29,914 nt of DNA from Verrucomicrobiales bacterium (GTDB lineage Bacteria; Verrucomicrobiota; Verrucomicrobiae; Limisphaerales; UBA1100), in the NCBI GenBank assembly GCA_002721895.1, contig PBLV01000040.1, positions 1-29,914 of the forward strand, given 5' to 3'. Below, piece by piece: positions 21,514 to 28,544 of the stretch. Within the stretch, counting starts at the first letter, position 1; every line of letters begins with the position of its first letter. A program made the position numbers and the translations under genes. The notes under the pieces were generated by a model. The model was not told the origin of the DNA, made no database searches, and saw nothing but the letters and a program-made list of their open reading frames with translations.

Positions 21514-21530
21514 CCCATCAAGCCTGGGCT
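21512..21530. terminator. Short hairpin at the convergent gene junction
   Basis: AGCCCA (21512-21517) and TGGGCT (21525-21530) form a 6-bp stem spanning the two stop codons of the convergent FkbM and GT9 genes. No T tract follows on either strand, so termination is uncertain. Confidence 0.25.
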
Positions 21531-22576
21531 GGGCGGATGAGGCGATCCACCGCCGCCATGACCTGTGACGGGGTTAATTTCGCCATGACCTCCTCAGCCG
21601 GCCGCTGGCCCTTGCCGCGCGGCGGCAACTGGTCGCCCAAGTGGAGAATCTCGTGCGGCGCTTTCCATGGCCGCCAGTGCTCCACCACCGAGTAAGCGAA
21701 GATGGCCACCGTGGGGCATTGGCAGGCGGCCGCCAAGTGCATGGCGGCCGTGTCCACGCCCACGAAGGCGCGCGCGCGATAGAGCAACCCCGCCAAACCA
21801 GCCCAGTCCAACTGGCCATCAGTGCTGGTGGCCCTTGCATCCCCGCAGGCATGGACCAGCTCGCGGGCCAACTCGCGCTCGGCCGGATCCGGCCCGCTGC
21901 TGATGACCACGTGGCTAACCCGCTCCAGCAAACGCGGGCCCAAGTCCAGCCAGTAATCTTTCAGCCAGCGTTTCTTGACCCAGCGAGTGCCCGGGTGGAT
22001 CACCACAAAATCAGCCAGCGCCACCCCAAGGCTTGGCGGGTTCGCGCGCGCCCGCTCAAAGTTCAGCGGCGGGATTTCCGCATCCAAGGCAAGAAACTCC
22101 GCCACGAGACGATGGTCCTTTACCACCCGATGCCCCTCGGCGCGCGGGATGTCGGCCAGCCGATTGAACCGCCGCTGCCACCATCCGCTCAAGCCATCGT
22201 TCGCGACGTTGGCGCAGCGGTGCTTGGCGCGGCTGAGTCCGGCGAGCCAGCGGCCCCGGTCACCGTCGGTCAACTCGAACGCGAAGTCGAAGCGCTGGCG
22301 GCGCAGGCGCAGGAGGGTGCGCAGGTCGCGCCACAAGGTGCCGGGGCCGCGGCGTTCATTCTCGGTGGCAGCAACCGTGAGGAGATGGTCGATTGCCGGG
22401 CAGCCGGCGAGAATGCCATCGGTGCCTTCCCGAACCACCACCCAGATTTCGGCGTCAGAATACTCCCGGCGCGTGGCGACGAGCGTGGGGGTGAGCAGCA
22501 GCGCGTCGCCGATGTGCTTCAGCTTGACGAACAGCAACCGTCGCGGCTCTGGGCTGGGCGGAGCGGTGCGGGTCAT
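21518..22576 (-). CDS. Glycosyltransferase family 9 (ADP-heptose:LPS heptosyltransferase-like)
   Basis: This 352-residue GT-B protein matches the WaaC/WaaF/RfaQ group. It has N-terminal LLFVKLKHIGDALLLTPTL, then FVVIHPGTRWVKKRWLKDYW and the donor-site segment FVGVDTAAMHLAAACQCPTVAIF. These enzymes typically transfer heptose to LPS inner core at the cytosolic face of the inner membrane. I chose ATG 22576, preceded by GGAG and located 8 bases after the kdsD stop. The frame is open to 23647, but that stretch is an Arg/Pro/His-rich shadow of kdsD. It is the last gene of a three-gene minus-strand block. Confidence 0.93.
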   Translation of the reverse strand: MTRTAPPSPEPRRLLFVKLKHIGDALLLTPTLVATRREYSDAEIWVVVREGTDGILAGCPAIDHLLTVAATENERRGPGTLWRDLRTLLRLRRQRFDFAFELTDGDRGRWLAGLSRAKHRCANVANDGLSGWWQRRFNRLADIPRAEGHRVVKDHRLVAEFLALDAEIPPLNFERARANPPSLGVALADFVVIHPGTRWVKKRWLKDYWLDLGPRLLERVSHVVISSGPDPAERELARELVHACGDARATSTDGQLDWAGLAGLLYRARAFVGVDTAAMHLAAACQCPTVAIFAYSVVEHWRPWKAPHEILHLGDQLPPRGKGQRPAEEVMAKLTPSQVMAAVDRLIRPAQA

Positions 22577-22584
22577 GGCTCCGG

Positions 22585-23571
22585 TCAAAAAATCTGTGCG
22601 CGGGAAAGATCCTGCACGTCCACCAAGCCCACCACTTTTTGATCGGCATCGATGACGACAATTTCGTCGATGCGGTTTTCCTCCAGCACATGCACGGCCT
22701 CGGCGGCGAGTTTGTCGCCTTGGATGGTGACGGGGTTGGCCGTCATGTGGTCGGCAATGCGGTGGTCGGCAATGTTGCGGTCTTTCTGGTAGGAGCGGAC
22801 AAAGTCGCCGTGGGTGAAGATGCCTTGCAACTGGCCCTCCGCGTCGGTGGCCAACACGGCGCCGGCCTTGCATTGCTTCATGGCGGCGAGGGCGGCGGCA
22901 ATCGTGTCCGTGGGCTGGACACAGGCGAGCTGGTTGCCCTTTCGCATGATGTCGGTGACGCGGGTGAGCAGTTGGCGGCCGAGGCTGCCGCCGGGGTGCA
23001 GCTCGGCGAAATCCTCCGGCTGAAAGCCGCGGGCTTGCAGGAGCACCATGGCCAGCGCATCGCCTAGGGCCAGCATGTTGGTGCTGCTGGAGGTGGGGGC
23101 GAGTTGCAGGGGGCAGGCCTCGGTGGCCACGCTGGTGTCGAGCACAACGTCGCTGTTGGCGGCGAGGGAGGAGCCGGGCTTGCCGGTGAAGGCGATGATG
23201 GCGGCGGCGCGGCGCTTGAGGTGGGGCAGCAGGTTGAGCAGCTCGGCGGTCTCGCCGCTGTAGCTGAGGGCCAGCACGGTGTCGCCCTGAGCCATGATGC
23301 CCAAGTCGCCGTGGAGGGCGTTTTGGCAGTTGAGCACCACGGCCGGCGCGCCGGTGCTGTTGAGGGTGGCGGCAATCTTGGTGGCGATGTTCTCGGATTT
23401 GCCCACGCCGATGACGATGATCTTGCCGCGTTGGCTGAGCCCTTCGCACAGGGTGTTTACCGCCTGGGAAAACTCCGGGCCGATGCGGTCTGCCAAGCTG
23501 GCCAGTTCGTCGATCTCGGTCTGGAGAACGGCCCGGGCTTGGTCGATGTAATCCGGCTCTGGGGGATTCAT
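22585..23571 (-). CDS. kdsD: Arabinose-5-phosphate isomerase KdsD/KpsF
   Basis: The enzyme converts ribulose-5-phosphate to arabinose-5-phosphate, the first step to Kdo. The 328-residue length is typical. The SIS domain (about 45-180) shows IIVIGVGKSENIATKIAATL, STGAPAVVLN, HGDLGI and ALSYSGETAELLNLL. Then come LHPGGSLGRQLL and two CBS modules (about 205-325). ATG 23571 overlaps the preceding gene's stop as ATGA. Its presence beside a heptosyltransferase-like GT9 supports a Kdo-heptose LPS core in this organism. Confidence 0.95.
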   Translation of the reverse strand: MNPPEPDYIDQARAVLQTEIDELASLADRIGPEFSQAVNTLCEGLSQRGKIIVIGVGKSENIATKIAATLNSTGAPAVVLNCQNALHGDLGIMAQGDTVLALSYSGETAELLNLLPHLKRRAAAIIAFTGKPGSSLAANSDVVLDTSVATEACPLQLAPTSSSTNMLALGDALAMVLLQARGFQPEDFAELHPGGSLGRQLLTRVTDIMRKGNQLACVQPTDTIAAALAAMKQCKAGAVLATDAEGQLQGIFTHGDFVRSYQKDRNIADHRIADHMTANPVTIQGDKLAAEAVHVLEENRIDEIVVIDADQKVVGLVDVQDLSRAQIF

Positions 23572-24248
23572 GGTTGAGGTGGGGTGAGCATGCCTTGGTA
23601 TTCGCGCCGCCATGTGTCGGAGTAACCGCAGTTTTTGTATTCCTCAAAGTACGGGCCGCCCTCGGTGTAGTGCAGGATGCCCAGCTCCTCCTCGGGCAAT
23701 TCGGCGTCGTAGTCCACCAGGTGGTTCCACTTGTGCGGGATTTCTCCGATCAAGGTCTCGCTCTCCAGCCAGTGAAAGCGATGGAGTTCGAGGCCGGACT
23801 TGGTGTTCACATAATCGGGAGTGAGGGCGGTGCATTTGGCGGTGTTCATCAACATCACGCTGGACCAGTTTTTCTTCTCATACTGCGTTTGCGGTTCGCC
23901 GAGAAATTTGGTGTCGCCTTGCGGCTTGTGGTCATGGTGAACACACATCACTGCGTACCTATCATCACGCAGAGTCCACAGATTGGCGATGTCTTCGAGG
24001 CAGATGATGTCGCAGTCGGCAAACAACGCCCAACCTTTGTATCCACACATGTGGGGCACGAGAAAACGACTGAAGGAAAAGTCAGTAGACTGTAGATTAT
24101 TGCGCTCACGGGCAAACACGCCGTCCAGTTGGGAGAGCATCACCGGCGCAATCTCCACCGGCTGCGAGCTGCGAACATGGATGCTGTGGCAGGCCACGTG
24201 GTAGGCGACAATTTCGCGGTGGTCGTACCCGAGGAATATCCGAATCAT
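23568..24248 (-). CDS. GT-A-type glycosyltransferase-like protein
   Basis: This 226-residue protein starts IRIFLGYDHREIVAYHVACH. It has a GT-A-like strand ending in the metal-binding DCD at 78-80 (GWALFADCDIICLEDIANL), followed by a HHDHKPQG segment and an aromatic C-terminal region (LHYTEGGPYFEEY). This resembles GT8-like nucleotide-sugar transferases, but the family is not certain. ATG 24248 gives the typical start; ATG 24260 adds four residues. Its stop overlaps the kdsD start as ATGA, so it heads the kdsD-GT9 block and probably acts in LPS-core assembly. Confidence 0.83.
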   Translation of the reverse strand: MIRIFLGYDHREIVAYHVACHSIHVRSSQPVEIAPVMLSQLDGVFARERNNLQSTDFSFSRFLVPHMCGYKGWALFADCDIICLEDIANLWTLRDDRYAVMCVHHDHKPQGDTKFLGEPQTQYEKKNWSSVMLMNTAKCTALTPDYVNTKSGLELHRFHWLESETLIGEIPHKWNHLVDYDAELPEEELGILHYTEGGPYFEEYKNCGYSDTWRREYQGMLTPPQP

Positions 24249-24289
24249 TGCTCTGCGCATGGAAGCAAATGCGTAACTGAAGTCAAGGA

Positions 24290-24302
24290 TTACATGATGT
24301 AA
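24290..24302. promoter_or_regulatory. 13-bp perfect palindrome in a divergent intergenic region
   Basis: TTACAT-G-ATGTAA lies in the 133-base region between the minus-strand GT gene and the plus-strand GT9-like gene. Its position suits an operator for either or both. No convincing -35/-10 pair was found beside it. A TATTAT box occurs nearby without a good -35. Confidence 0.35.
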
Positions 24303-24381
24303 CCGAGGGTAAGCCTATTATCTTCAGCCGTATTTGTCTTGATGCGTTCTGATGCGGGCGGTACTGAAGTGAGGCGAGATA

Positions 24382-25605
24382 ATGGGCCAGAGTTTATTCA
24401 GCCAATACTGTAAAAGGTGGTATCGTCGTTACGTTGCAGATTGTGTCATCAATTTTCGCAGGCAGCTTCGGCGGTGCTTATTAAACCCAAGTTTGGCGTG
24501 GAGTTACCATCAGTTTAGAGGGGCGGTCAAACGCCTCGATTGGAAAGACGCGCACCGACGTCTCATCCCTTTGGCCGAGGCCTCAAGGCAAGCAGAAGAT
24601 TTTCGCCTACTTACAGAAATGTCTTTTTCTGCCGGCCGACTAGGAGAACACCAACTGGCCACAGAATGGTCCTATTCGGCTGCGCAAATGATAGGACAGA
24701 CTCCATCCACGGATTGGAAAGGGGAGGATTTGACAGAGGCTACGTTGATCATCCGGTTTATGGAGTCTGAGAAGCAGGGTTTGGCAATTGGTTTGGATAT
24801 GGCCGGATATGTTACCGAGGTGGCGGCAAAAGCGAAACGGTGTATTCTGGTAGTAGAGAAAAGACTAGTGCCCATCTTTGCACGAACTTTGCCCAGTGTG
24901 GAGATTGTGGCTTTTCCCGCTCAGTTGGGGTTGGTAGCTGAATCGACGGTGTACACTGCAAATGCATTGACGTTGAAAGCAATCCTTGGCACGACAGCAC
25001 AAGATATCAGCCGCCGTTTTAAGGCAATCCAAGCGGATGAATTCGAGGCTGCGGCACTGCGCCGTGGTTACTTGTCTGGCCGTAAGTTGCCCTTAGTTGG
25101 GATTTCCTGGTGGAGTTCCCATTTTGGGAAAGATTTGCCCTCGATCAAAATTTGGGCGGATTTGCTCCGTTCATTGAACGCGGTTTTTGTGAACATTCAG
25201 TATGCCCCTATGGCGGATGATTTGGCTGCCCTGCAAATGGCAGCCGGGGACCGCCTGATCATTGATGACTCGGTGGATCAACTGGTTGACATGGATCGAT
25301 TCGCGTCCCAGTTGGGGGCATTGGATGCCATCATTACCATTAGCAACACAGGGGCCCATTTGGCAGGCGGGATGGGACTTCCGGTATTTTTGTTGCGTGA
25401 TGACTGGTTTAGGAGAGGATGGCCAGTGCTTTCAGCCCGAACACCTTGGTACCCCGAGGCCATTGTGTTAGGAAAGAATGGGCGACCATGGCATGAGGTG
25501 TTTCGAGAGATGAAGAGTCAATTTGGAAACCAATTCCGGTCGGATGAACCGGAACCTGACGCAGGTCAAGAGGTCAGCCCCAAGATTCAATCCGGGTCAG
25601 TTTGA
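24382..25605 (+). CDS. GT9/TPR-glycosyltransferase-like protein, function unknown
   Basis: This 407-residue protein has a basic, aromatic N-terminus, a helical TPR-like region (about 45-110; AHRRLIPLAEASRQAEDFRL) and a C-terminal GT-B half. The half contains LPLVGISWWSSHFGKDLPS, VFVNIQYAPMADDLAALQ and DAIITISNTGAHLAGGMGLP. The last element matches the donor-binding region of GT9-like proteins and of TPR-containing glycosyltransferases (IS/SVSNTTAHLAGALG type). The N-terminal GT motif (LGD/IGD) is not visible, so activity is uncertain. Base composition is less GC-rich than upstream. The last 32 bases overlap the convergent methyltransferase gene. Confidence 0.82.
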   Translation: MGQSLFSQYCKRWYRRYVADCVINFRRQLRRCLLNPSLAWSYHQFRGAVKRLDWKDAHRRLIPLAEASRQAEDFRLLTEMSFSAGRLGEHQLATEWSYSAAQMIGQTPSTDWKGEDLTEATLIIRFMESEKQGLAIGLDMAGYVTEVAAKAKRCILVVEKRLVPIFARTLPSVEIVAFPAQLGLVAESTVYTANALTLKAILGTTAQDISRRFKAIQADEFEAAALRRGYLSGRKLPLVGISWWSSHFGKDLPSIKIWADLLRSLNAVFVNIQYAPMADDLAALQMAAGDRLIIDDSVDQLVDMDRFASQLGALDAIITISNTGAHLAGGMGLPVFLLRDDWFRRGWPVLSARTPWYPEAIVLGKNGRPWHEVFREMKSQFGNQFRSDEPEPDAGQEVSPKIQSGSV

Positions 25606-26278
25606 ACCGGCTACCACCAAGTCGGCGCAAGATTGACCCCCACAGGCGGTTTCTTTTTTCCGTGATGTCAAAAACGTACGCTTCCCCCCCCCATCCTTGG
25701 GCGGCTGTTCCTATCTTGTCCTGCCACCAAGCCGGCGGTTGAATCGTGACATGAGCATTCCAGCCGTTGGGAAGGATTTTCTTGGCCGGATAGGAAGCAA
25801 TGTTCATGTACAGAAAACCGGATGCCATGGAAAAACACTCAGCCAAGACCCAGTCAATGTCTTCCTCAGGAATGTGCTCAAGGACATCCGTCGAGATTAC
25901 CCCATCATATCCTCCCGTGGGTCGAGCCGCATACTCCTCCACCCCGGGATCATAAAGATGAATGTCGTCCACGTTCCAATATTCCTGCACACTACGGATA
26001 ACCTTGCCTCCGGGTAGTTCCAGATGCTCCGCCTCATAGAGCAGTCCCTTCCCCGATCCATAATCCAAGATGGATTTTGCGCGGGTGTGGTTTGACAGTC
26101 GACCGACGATTTCTATGTGGTCAAGCAGGCTGCCGCCGCCGAACACCTTGGACGCATCCGCGCCATCGACCAAGCCTGCCTCGTGTACCTCACGGTACAA
26201 CTCACTTAAAAGTGTGAATCGTGGGCTTGGATTGTCAAAACTATACCCGCTCATTGCTGCCGACCTAGATTCTGCCAT
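25574..26278 (-). CDS. Class I SAM-dependent methyltransferase containing a G9 tract
   Basis: This 234-residue protein has motif I AKSILDYGSGKGLLYEAEHL, a beta2-type acidic position in DDIHLYDPGVEEYA, and the post-I motif GVISTDVLEHIPEEDIDWVL. The substrate is not evident; context suggests a sugar or glycan-linked moiety. Nine consecutive G occur on the coding strand at codons about 195-198 (complement of 25684-25692). Addition or loss of one base would replace the last ~36 residues. ATG 26254 (MSGYSFDNPS) is an alternative start. It is divergent from the next methyltransferase and overlaps the upstream plus-strand gene tail-to-tail by 32 bases. Confidence 0.88.
   Translation of the reverse strand: MAESRSAAMSGYSFDNPSPRFTLLSELYREVHEAGLVDGADASKVFGGGSLLDHIEIVGRLSNHTRAKSILDYGSGKGLLYEAEHLELPGGKVIRSVQEYWNVDDIHLYDPGVEEYAARPTGGYDGVISTDVLEHIPEEDIDWVLAECFSMASGFLYMNIASYPAKKILPNGWNAHVTIQPPAWWQDKIGTAAQGWGGEAYVFDITEKRNRLWGSILRRLGGSRFKLTRIESWG
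25684..25692 (-). repeat. G9 homopolymer tract in coding sequence
   Basis: Nine C on the plus strand (nine G on the coding strand) fall within Gln-Gly-Trp-Gly-Gly-Glu codons of the methyltransferase. Tracts of this length are prone to slipped-strand changes. Confidence 0.9.
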
Positions 26279-26326
26279 CTACAGGCTGTGCGACGAGTAT
26301 CAACATTCCCCCCACCATTCAAGAAT

Positions 26327-26335
26327 AAGGAGGAG
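26327..26335 (+). promoter_or_regulatory. Strong Shine-Dalgarno not aligned with the annotated start
   Basis: AAGGAGGAG lies 45 bases upstream of methyltransferase ATG 26381, too far to serve it. At normal spacing it faces ATT 26342 or TTG 26343. The TTG frame runs 22 codons and stops at 26409-26411, overlapping the methyltransferase start. In the methyltransferase frame a TAG at 26366 blocks read-through. A leader peptide coupled to the gene is possible. Confidence 0.4.
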
Positions 26336-26380
26336 CTTCGGATTGAAATGGGCCATTACTCAAGCTAGTTTCCCACCCGC

Positions 26381-27070
26381 ATGCAGGATTCATCCAAGCA
26401 AGCCCTCCTGAAACATCTTAGTGGCCGTACATTCAAGACCGTGCTGGACGCTCCGTCTGGTGGCGGATGGCTTCCTGAGGCACTAGGCCCGGATGTGGAG
26501 GTGGATGGCATCGACCTCTACGTCCATCAAGCTTCTGGATACCGCAACTTCTGGAAACAAGATTTGGATGAAGGACTCCCGAAGGAGTGTGGCGGCTATG
26601 ATTTGATCTGCTGTTGCGAAGGACTGGAACACGTGGGTAGCCCGCTATTATTGCTGCGGCATTTTCATCGGAGCCTTAAAGAAAACGGCACTCTCATCAT
26701 CACCACCCCCAACGTTTGGTATCCTCAGGCCCGCTTGCAATACCTGCTACGCGGGTTTTTCCCTTCCTTCCCCGCCTTGGTCGGCAAGGTTGAGCCGGGC
26801 ACTCACATGCATATCACCCCGTGGTCATATCCTCAGTTGTATGTTTTCACAAAACTGGCCGGCTTTTGTGCACCCATCATTGTTCCGGAGCCTCTTCAAC
26901 GAATTCCACGGTTTCATGAACGGCTCATAGGGTTTCCGGCAAAACTTCATTACCGCCGAAAACTGAGAATGGCTAATTCTAAGGAGGAAAAGTATTTTTG
27001 GGAATCTGCAGGTTCGCGAGAAAGCCGCTGTGGAAGTCACTTAATTGTTGAAGCAACAAAGATTATTTGA
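26381..27070 (+). CDS. Class I SAM-dependent methyltransferase
   Basis: This 229-residue protein has motif I FKTVLDAPSGGGWLPEAL (about residues 18-35), the acidic beta2 end VDGIDLYVH, and YDLICCCEGLEHVGSPLLLL. It continues with NGTLIITTPNVWYPQARLQYL, typical of Methyltransf_11/23-like enzymes in polysaccharide clusters. The C-terminal part is basic and aromatic. The substrate is unknown; a sugar is likely by context. ATG 26381 lacks its own Shine-Dalgarno; a strong one sits upstream in front of a potential leader peptide. Confidence 0.9.
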   Translation: MQDSSKQALLKHLSGRTFKTVLDAPSGGGWLPEALGPDVEVDGIDLYVHQASGYRNFWKQDLDEGLPKECGGYDLICCCEGLEHVGSPLLLLRHFHRSLKENGTLIITTPNVWYPQARLQYLLRGFFPSFPALVGKVEPGTHMHITPWSYPQLYVFTKLAGFCAPIIVPEPLQRIPRFHERLIGFPAKLHYRRKLRMANSKEEKYFWESAGSRESRCGSHLIVEATKII

Positions 27071-27083
27071 ATATGCTTACATA

Positions 27084-27113
27084 TTGTTTCTGGCTCCTTT
27101 AATAACGTATTTT
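27084..27113 (+). promoter_or_regulatory. Weak candidate promoter before the 27128 methyltransferase gene
   Basis: TTGTTT (27084-27089; 4 of 6) and TATTTT (27108-27113; 4 of 6) are 18 bases apart in an AT-rich 57-base gap. Confidence 0.2.
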
Positions 27114-27127
27114 CTGATTGAACTATA

Positions 27128-27802
27128 ATGGCACCCCTCAATAACTTGACGGCCGTGCTGGTTCCGGAAACTGAATATGTCGCATTTGAGACACGCCGTA
27201 CCAGGACGGAATTTATTGTCGAGCGTTACGGGAAGTTTTTGAAGGAATCTGTTTTGGATGTCGGATGCTATGAAGCGCCACTTCGAAGCATGTTGTCTGG
27301 TGTAGAGTACATAGGAATAGACATCGCGGGGGAGCCGGATCAAGTAGTTGATTTGGAGTCGGTTGAAAAACTACCTTTTGACGAAGCCCAGTTCCAATGT
27401 GTTATCTGCATAGAAGTATTGGAACACCTTGATGCGTTACACCGCGTTTTCAATGAATTGATCCGTTTGTCTAGTCGTTATATCATTGTGTCGCTGCCCA
27501 ATTGTTGGTGTTCGGCACGGCGCCAAATCGAAAAAGGGAATGGATCCATTTCACATTATGGGTTGCCCGAACAACGTCCACTCGACCGCCATAAGTGGTT
27601 TATAAACATTTCTCAGGCCAAGGAGTTTTTTACAGCAAAAGCCACCGGCGAACTGGCGTTGATTGATCTTTGTATCGTCGAAAAACCCAGAAACCCATTT
27701 TTACGCTTCTATCGAAAACTGTTTTTCAGCCCAGAATGCTATGCAAATCGTTATGCCCACACGTTGTTTGCTGTGTATGAGAAAAAAACCGCAAGTAAAT
27801 GA
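27128..27802 (+). CDS. Class I SAM-dependent methyltransferase
   Basis: This 224-residue protein has motif I SVLDVGCYEAPLRSML, in which the usual GxGxG is reduced to GCYEAPL. It also has YIGIDIAGEPDQVVDLES for SAM hydroxyls and VICIEVLEHLDALHRVFNEL. RYIIVSLPNCWCSARRQIEKG follows. It belongs to the Methyltransf_11-like class common in O-antigen and exopolysaccharide loci. The C-terminal third (LDRHKWFINISQAKEFF) probably shapes the acceptor site. It starts 57 bases after the previous methyltransferase gene and has no clear Shine-Dalgarno. Confidence 0.9.
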   Translation: MAPLNNLTAVLVPETEYVAFETRRTRTEFIVERYGKFLKESVLDVGCYEAPLRSMLSGVEYIGIDIAGEPDQVVDLESVEKLPFDEAQFQCVICIEVLEHLDALHRVFNELIRLSSRYIIVSLPNCWCSARRQIEKGNGSISHYGLPEQRPLDRHKWFINISQAKEFFTAKATGELALIDLCIVEKPRNPFLRFYRKLFFSPECYANRYAHTLFAVYEKKTASK

Positions 27803-27866
27803 TTGTTTTCAAGGACTGGCTAAATAAAACCGCCACTGGCAGGTGCCTTTAAATAAATGATATAAC

Positions 27867-28544
27867 ATGGGTTCTCGTCCCTCGGCCAAGTCCATGGAGT
27901 CAGAAATGACCGATGAGGAGTTATCGGGATTGCGCGATTGGCTTCAGATGTCGAAATTAGCTGAAAGGTGTCTTGAGGTCGGGACCGCTGCGGGTGGGAC
28001 ATTGTGTTACATGATGAAATGTTTCGAGGCTGATGAACGGCCTGAATTCACTGTGGTGGACACGATGGCATATTTCGCCAATCAACACGGAATTGTGCAT
28101 GAAAATTTGCAAAAGAATGGGCTTGATCCTAGTCAGGTTCAATTTCATGTCATGACCAGTGTTGCGGCATTTGCGCGCGAAGAGAAAGCTGGGAGTCGGT
28201 TCGATTTTATCCTAGTGGATGCGTCACACAAGATTCGCCATGTAATGGAGGACTTACACTGGTTGCGATTGTTAAGCGTAGGCGGACTGGCCTGTTTCCA
28301 TGATTATGCGCCAAGGTTCAAGGGGGTTCGGTGGCCGGTGGACCGTTTCTTGAGACGCAATCCCCACTTCAGTCGAGTGGGTCTGGCGGGGAGTCTGCTT
28401 TGTGTCCGTCGGGATGCCACAGCATCGCGGCCGGAGGTGACGGCACTAGACCGCTCATGGGCATTGATCTGGTCTCCTTTGCTGCAATTGGATTTGAGCT
28501 TGCAGAAGCGGCTTAAATCAAAGCGCAACCTTAACCTAGTTTGA
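27867..28544 (+). CDS. Class I SAM-dependent methyltransferase, Methyltransf_24-like
   Basis: This 225-residue protein shows ERCLEVGTAAGGTLCYMMK as motif I, FTVVDTMAYFANQHGIV, and FDFILVDASHKIRHVMEDL. LLSVGGLACFHDYAPRFKGV follows, the pattern of the CmcI/Methyltransf_24 group in which Asp and His near VDASH and FHDY often bind metal. This makes it a different class from the two preceding methyltransferases. Alternative starts are ATG 27894 and ATG 27906. Its TGA stop overlaps the TTG start of the GT4 gene, so the two are coupled. Confidence 0.9.
   Translation: MGSRPSAKSMESEMTDEELSGLRDWLQMSKLAERCLEVGTAAGGTLCYMMKCFEADERPEFTVVDTMAYFANQHGIVHENLQKNGLDPSQVQFHVMTSVAAFAREEKAGSRFDFILVDASHKIRHVMEDLHWLRLLSVGGLACFHDYAPRFKGVRWPVDRFLRRNPHFSRVGLAGSLLCVRRDATASRPEVTALDRSWALIWSPLLQLDLSLQKRLKSKRNLNLV

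Noticed and set aside
22577..23647. Upstream extension of the GT9 frame to a 709-residue protein
   Set aside because: The extra residues are Arg/Pro/His-rich low-complexity text lying in another frame of kdsD; the GT9 domain starts at ATG 22576 behind a GGAG.
27803..27866. TATAAC immediately before ATG 27867 as a promoter
   Set aside because: A -10 box ending next to the ATG would place initiation inside the gene; no -35 partner was seen.
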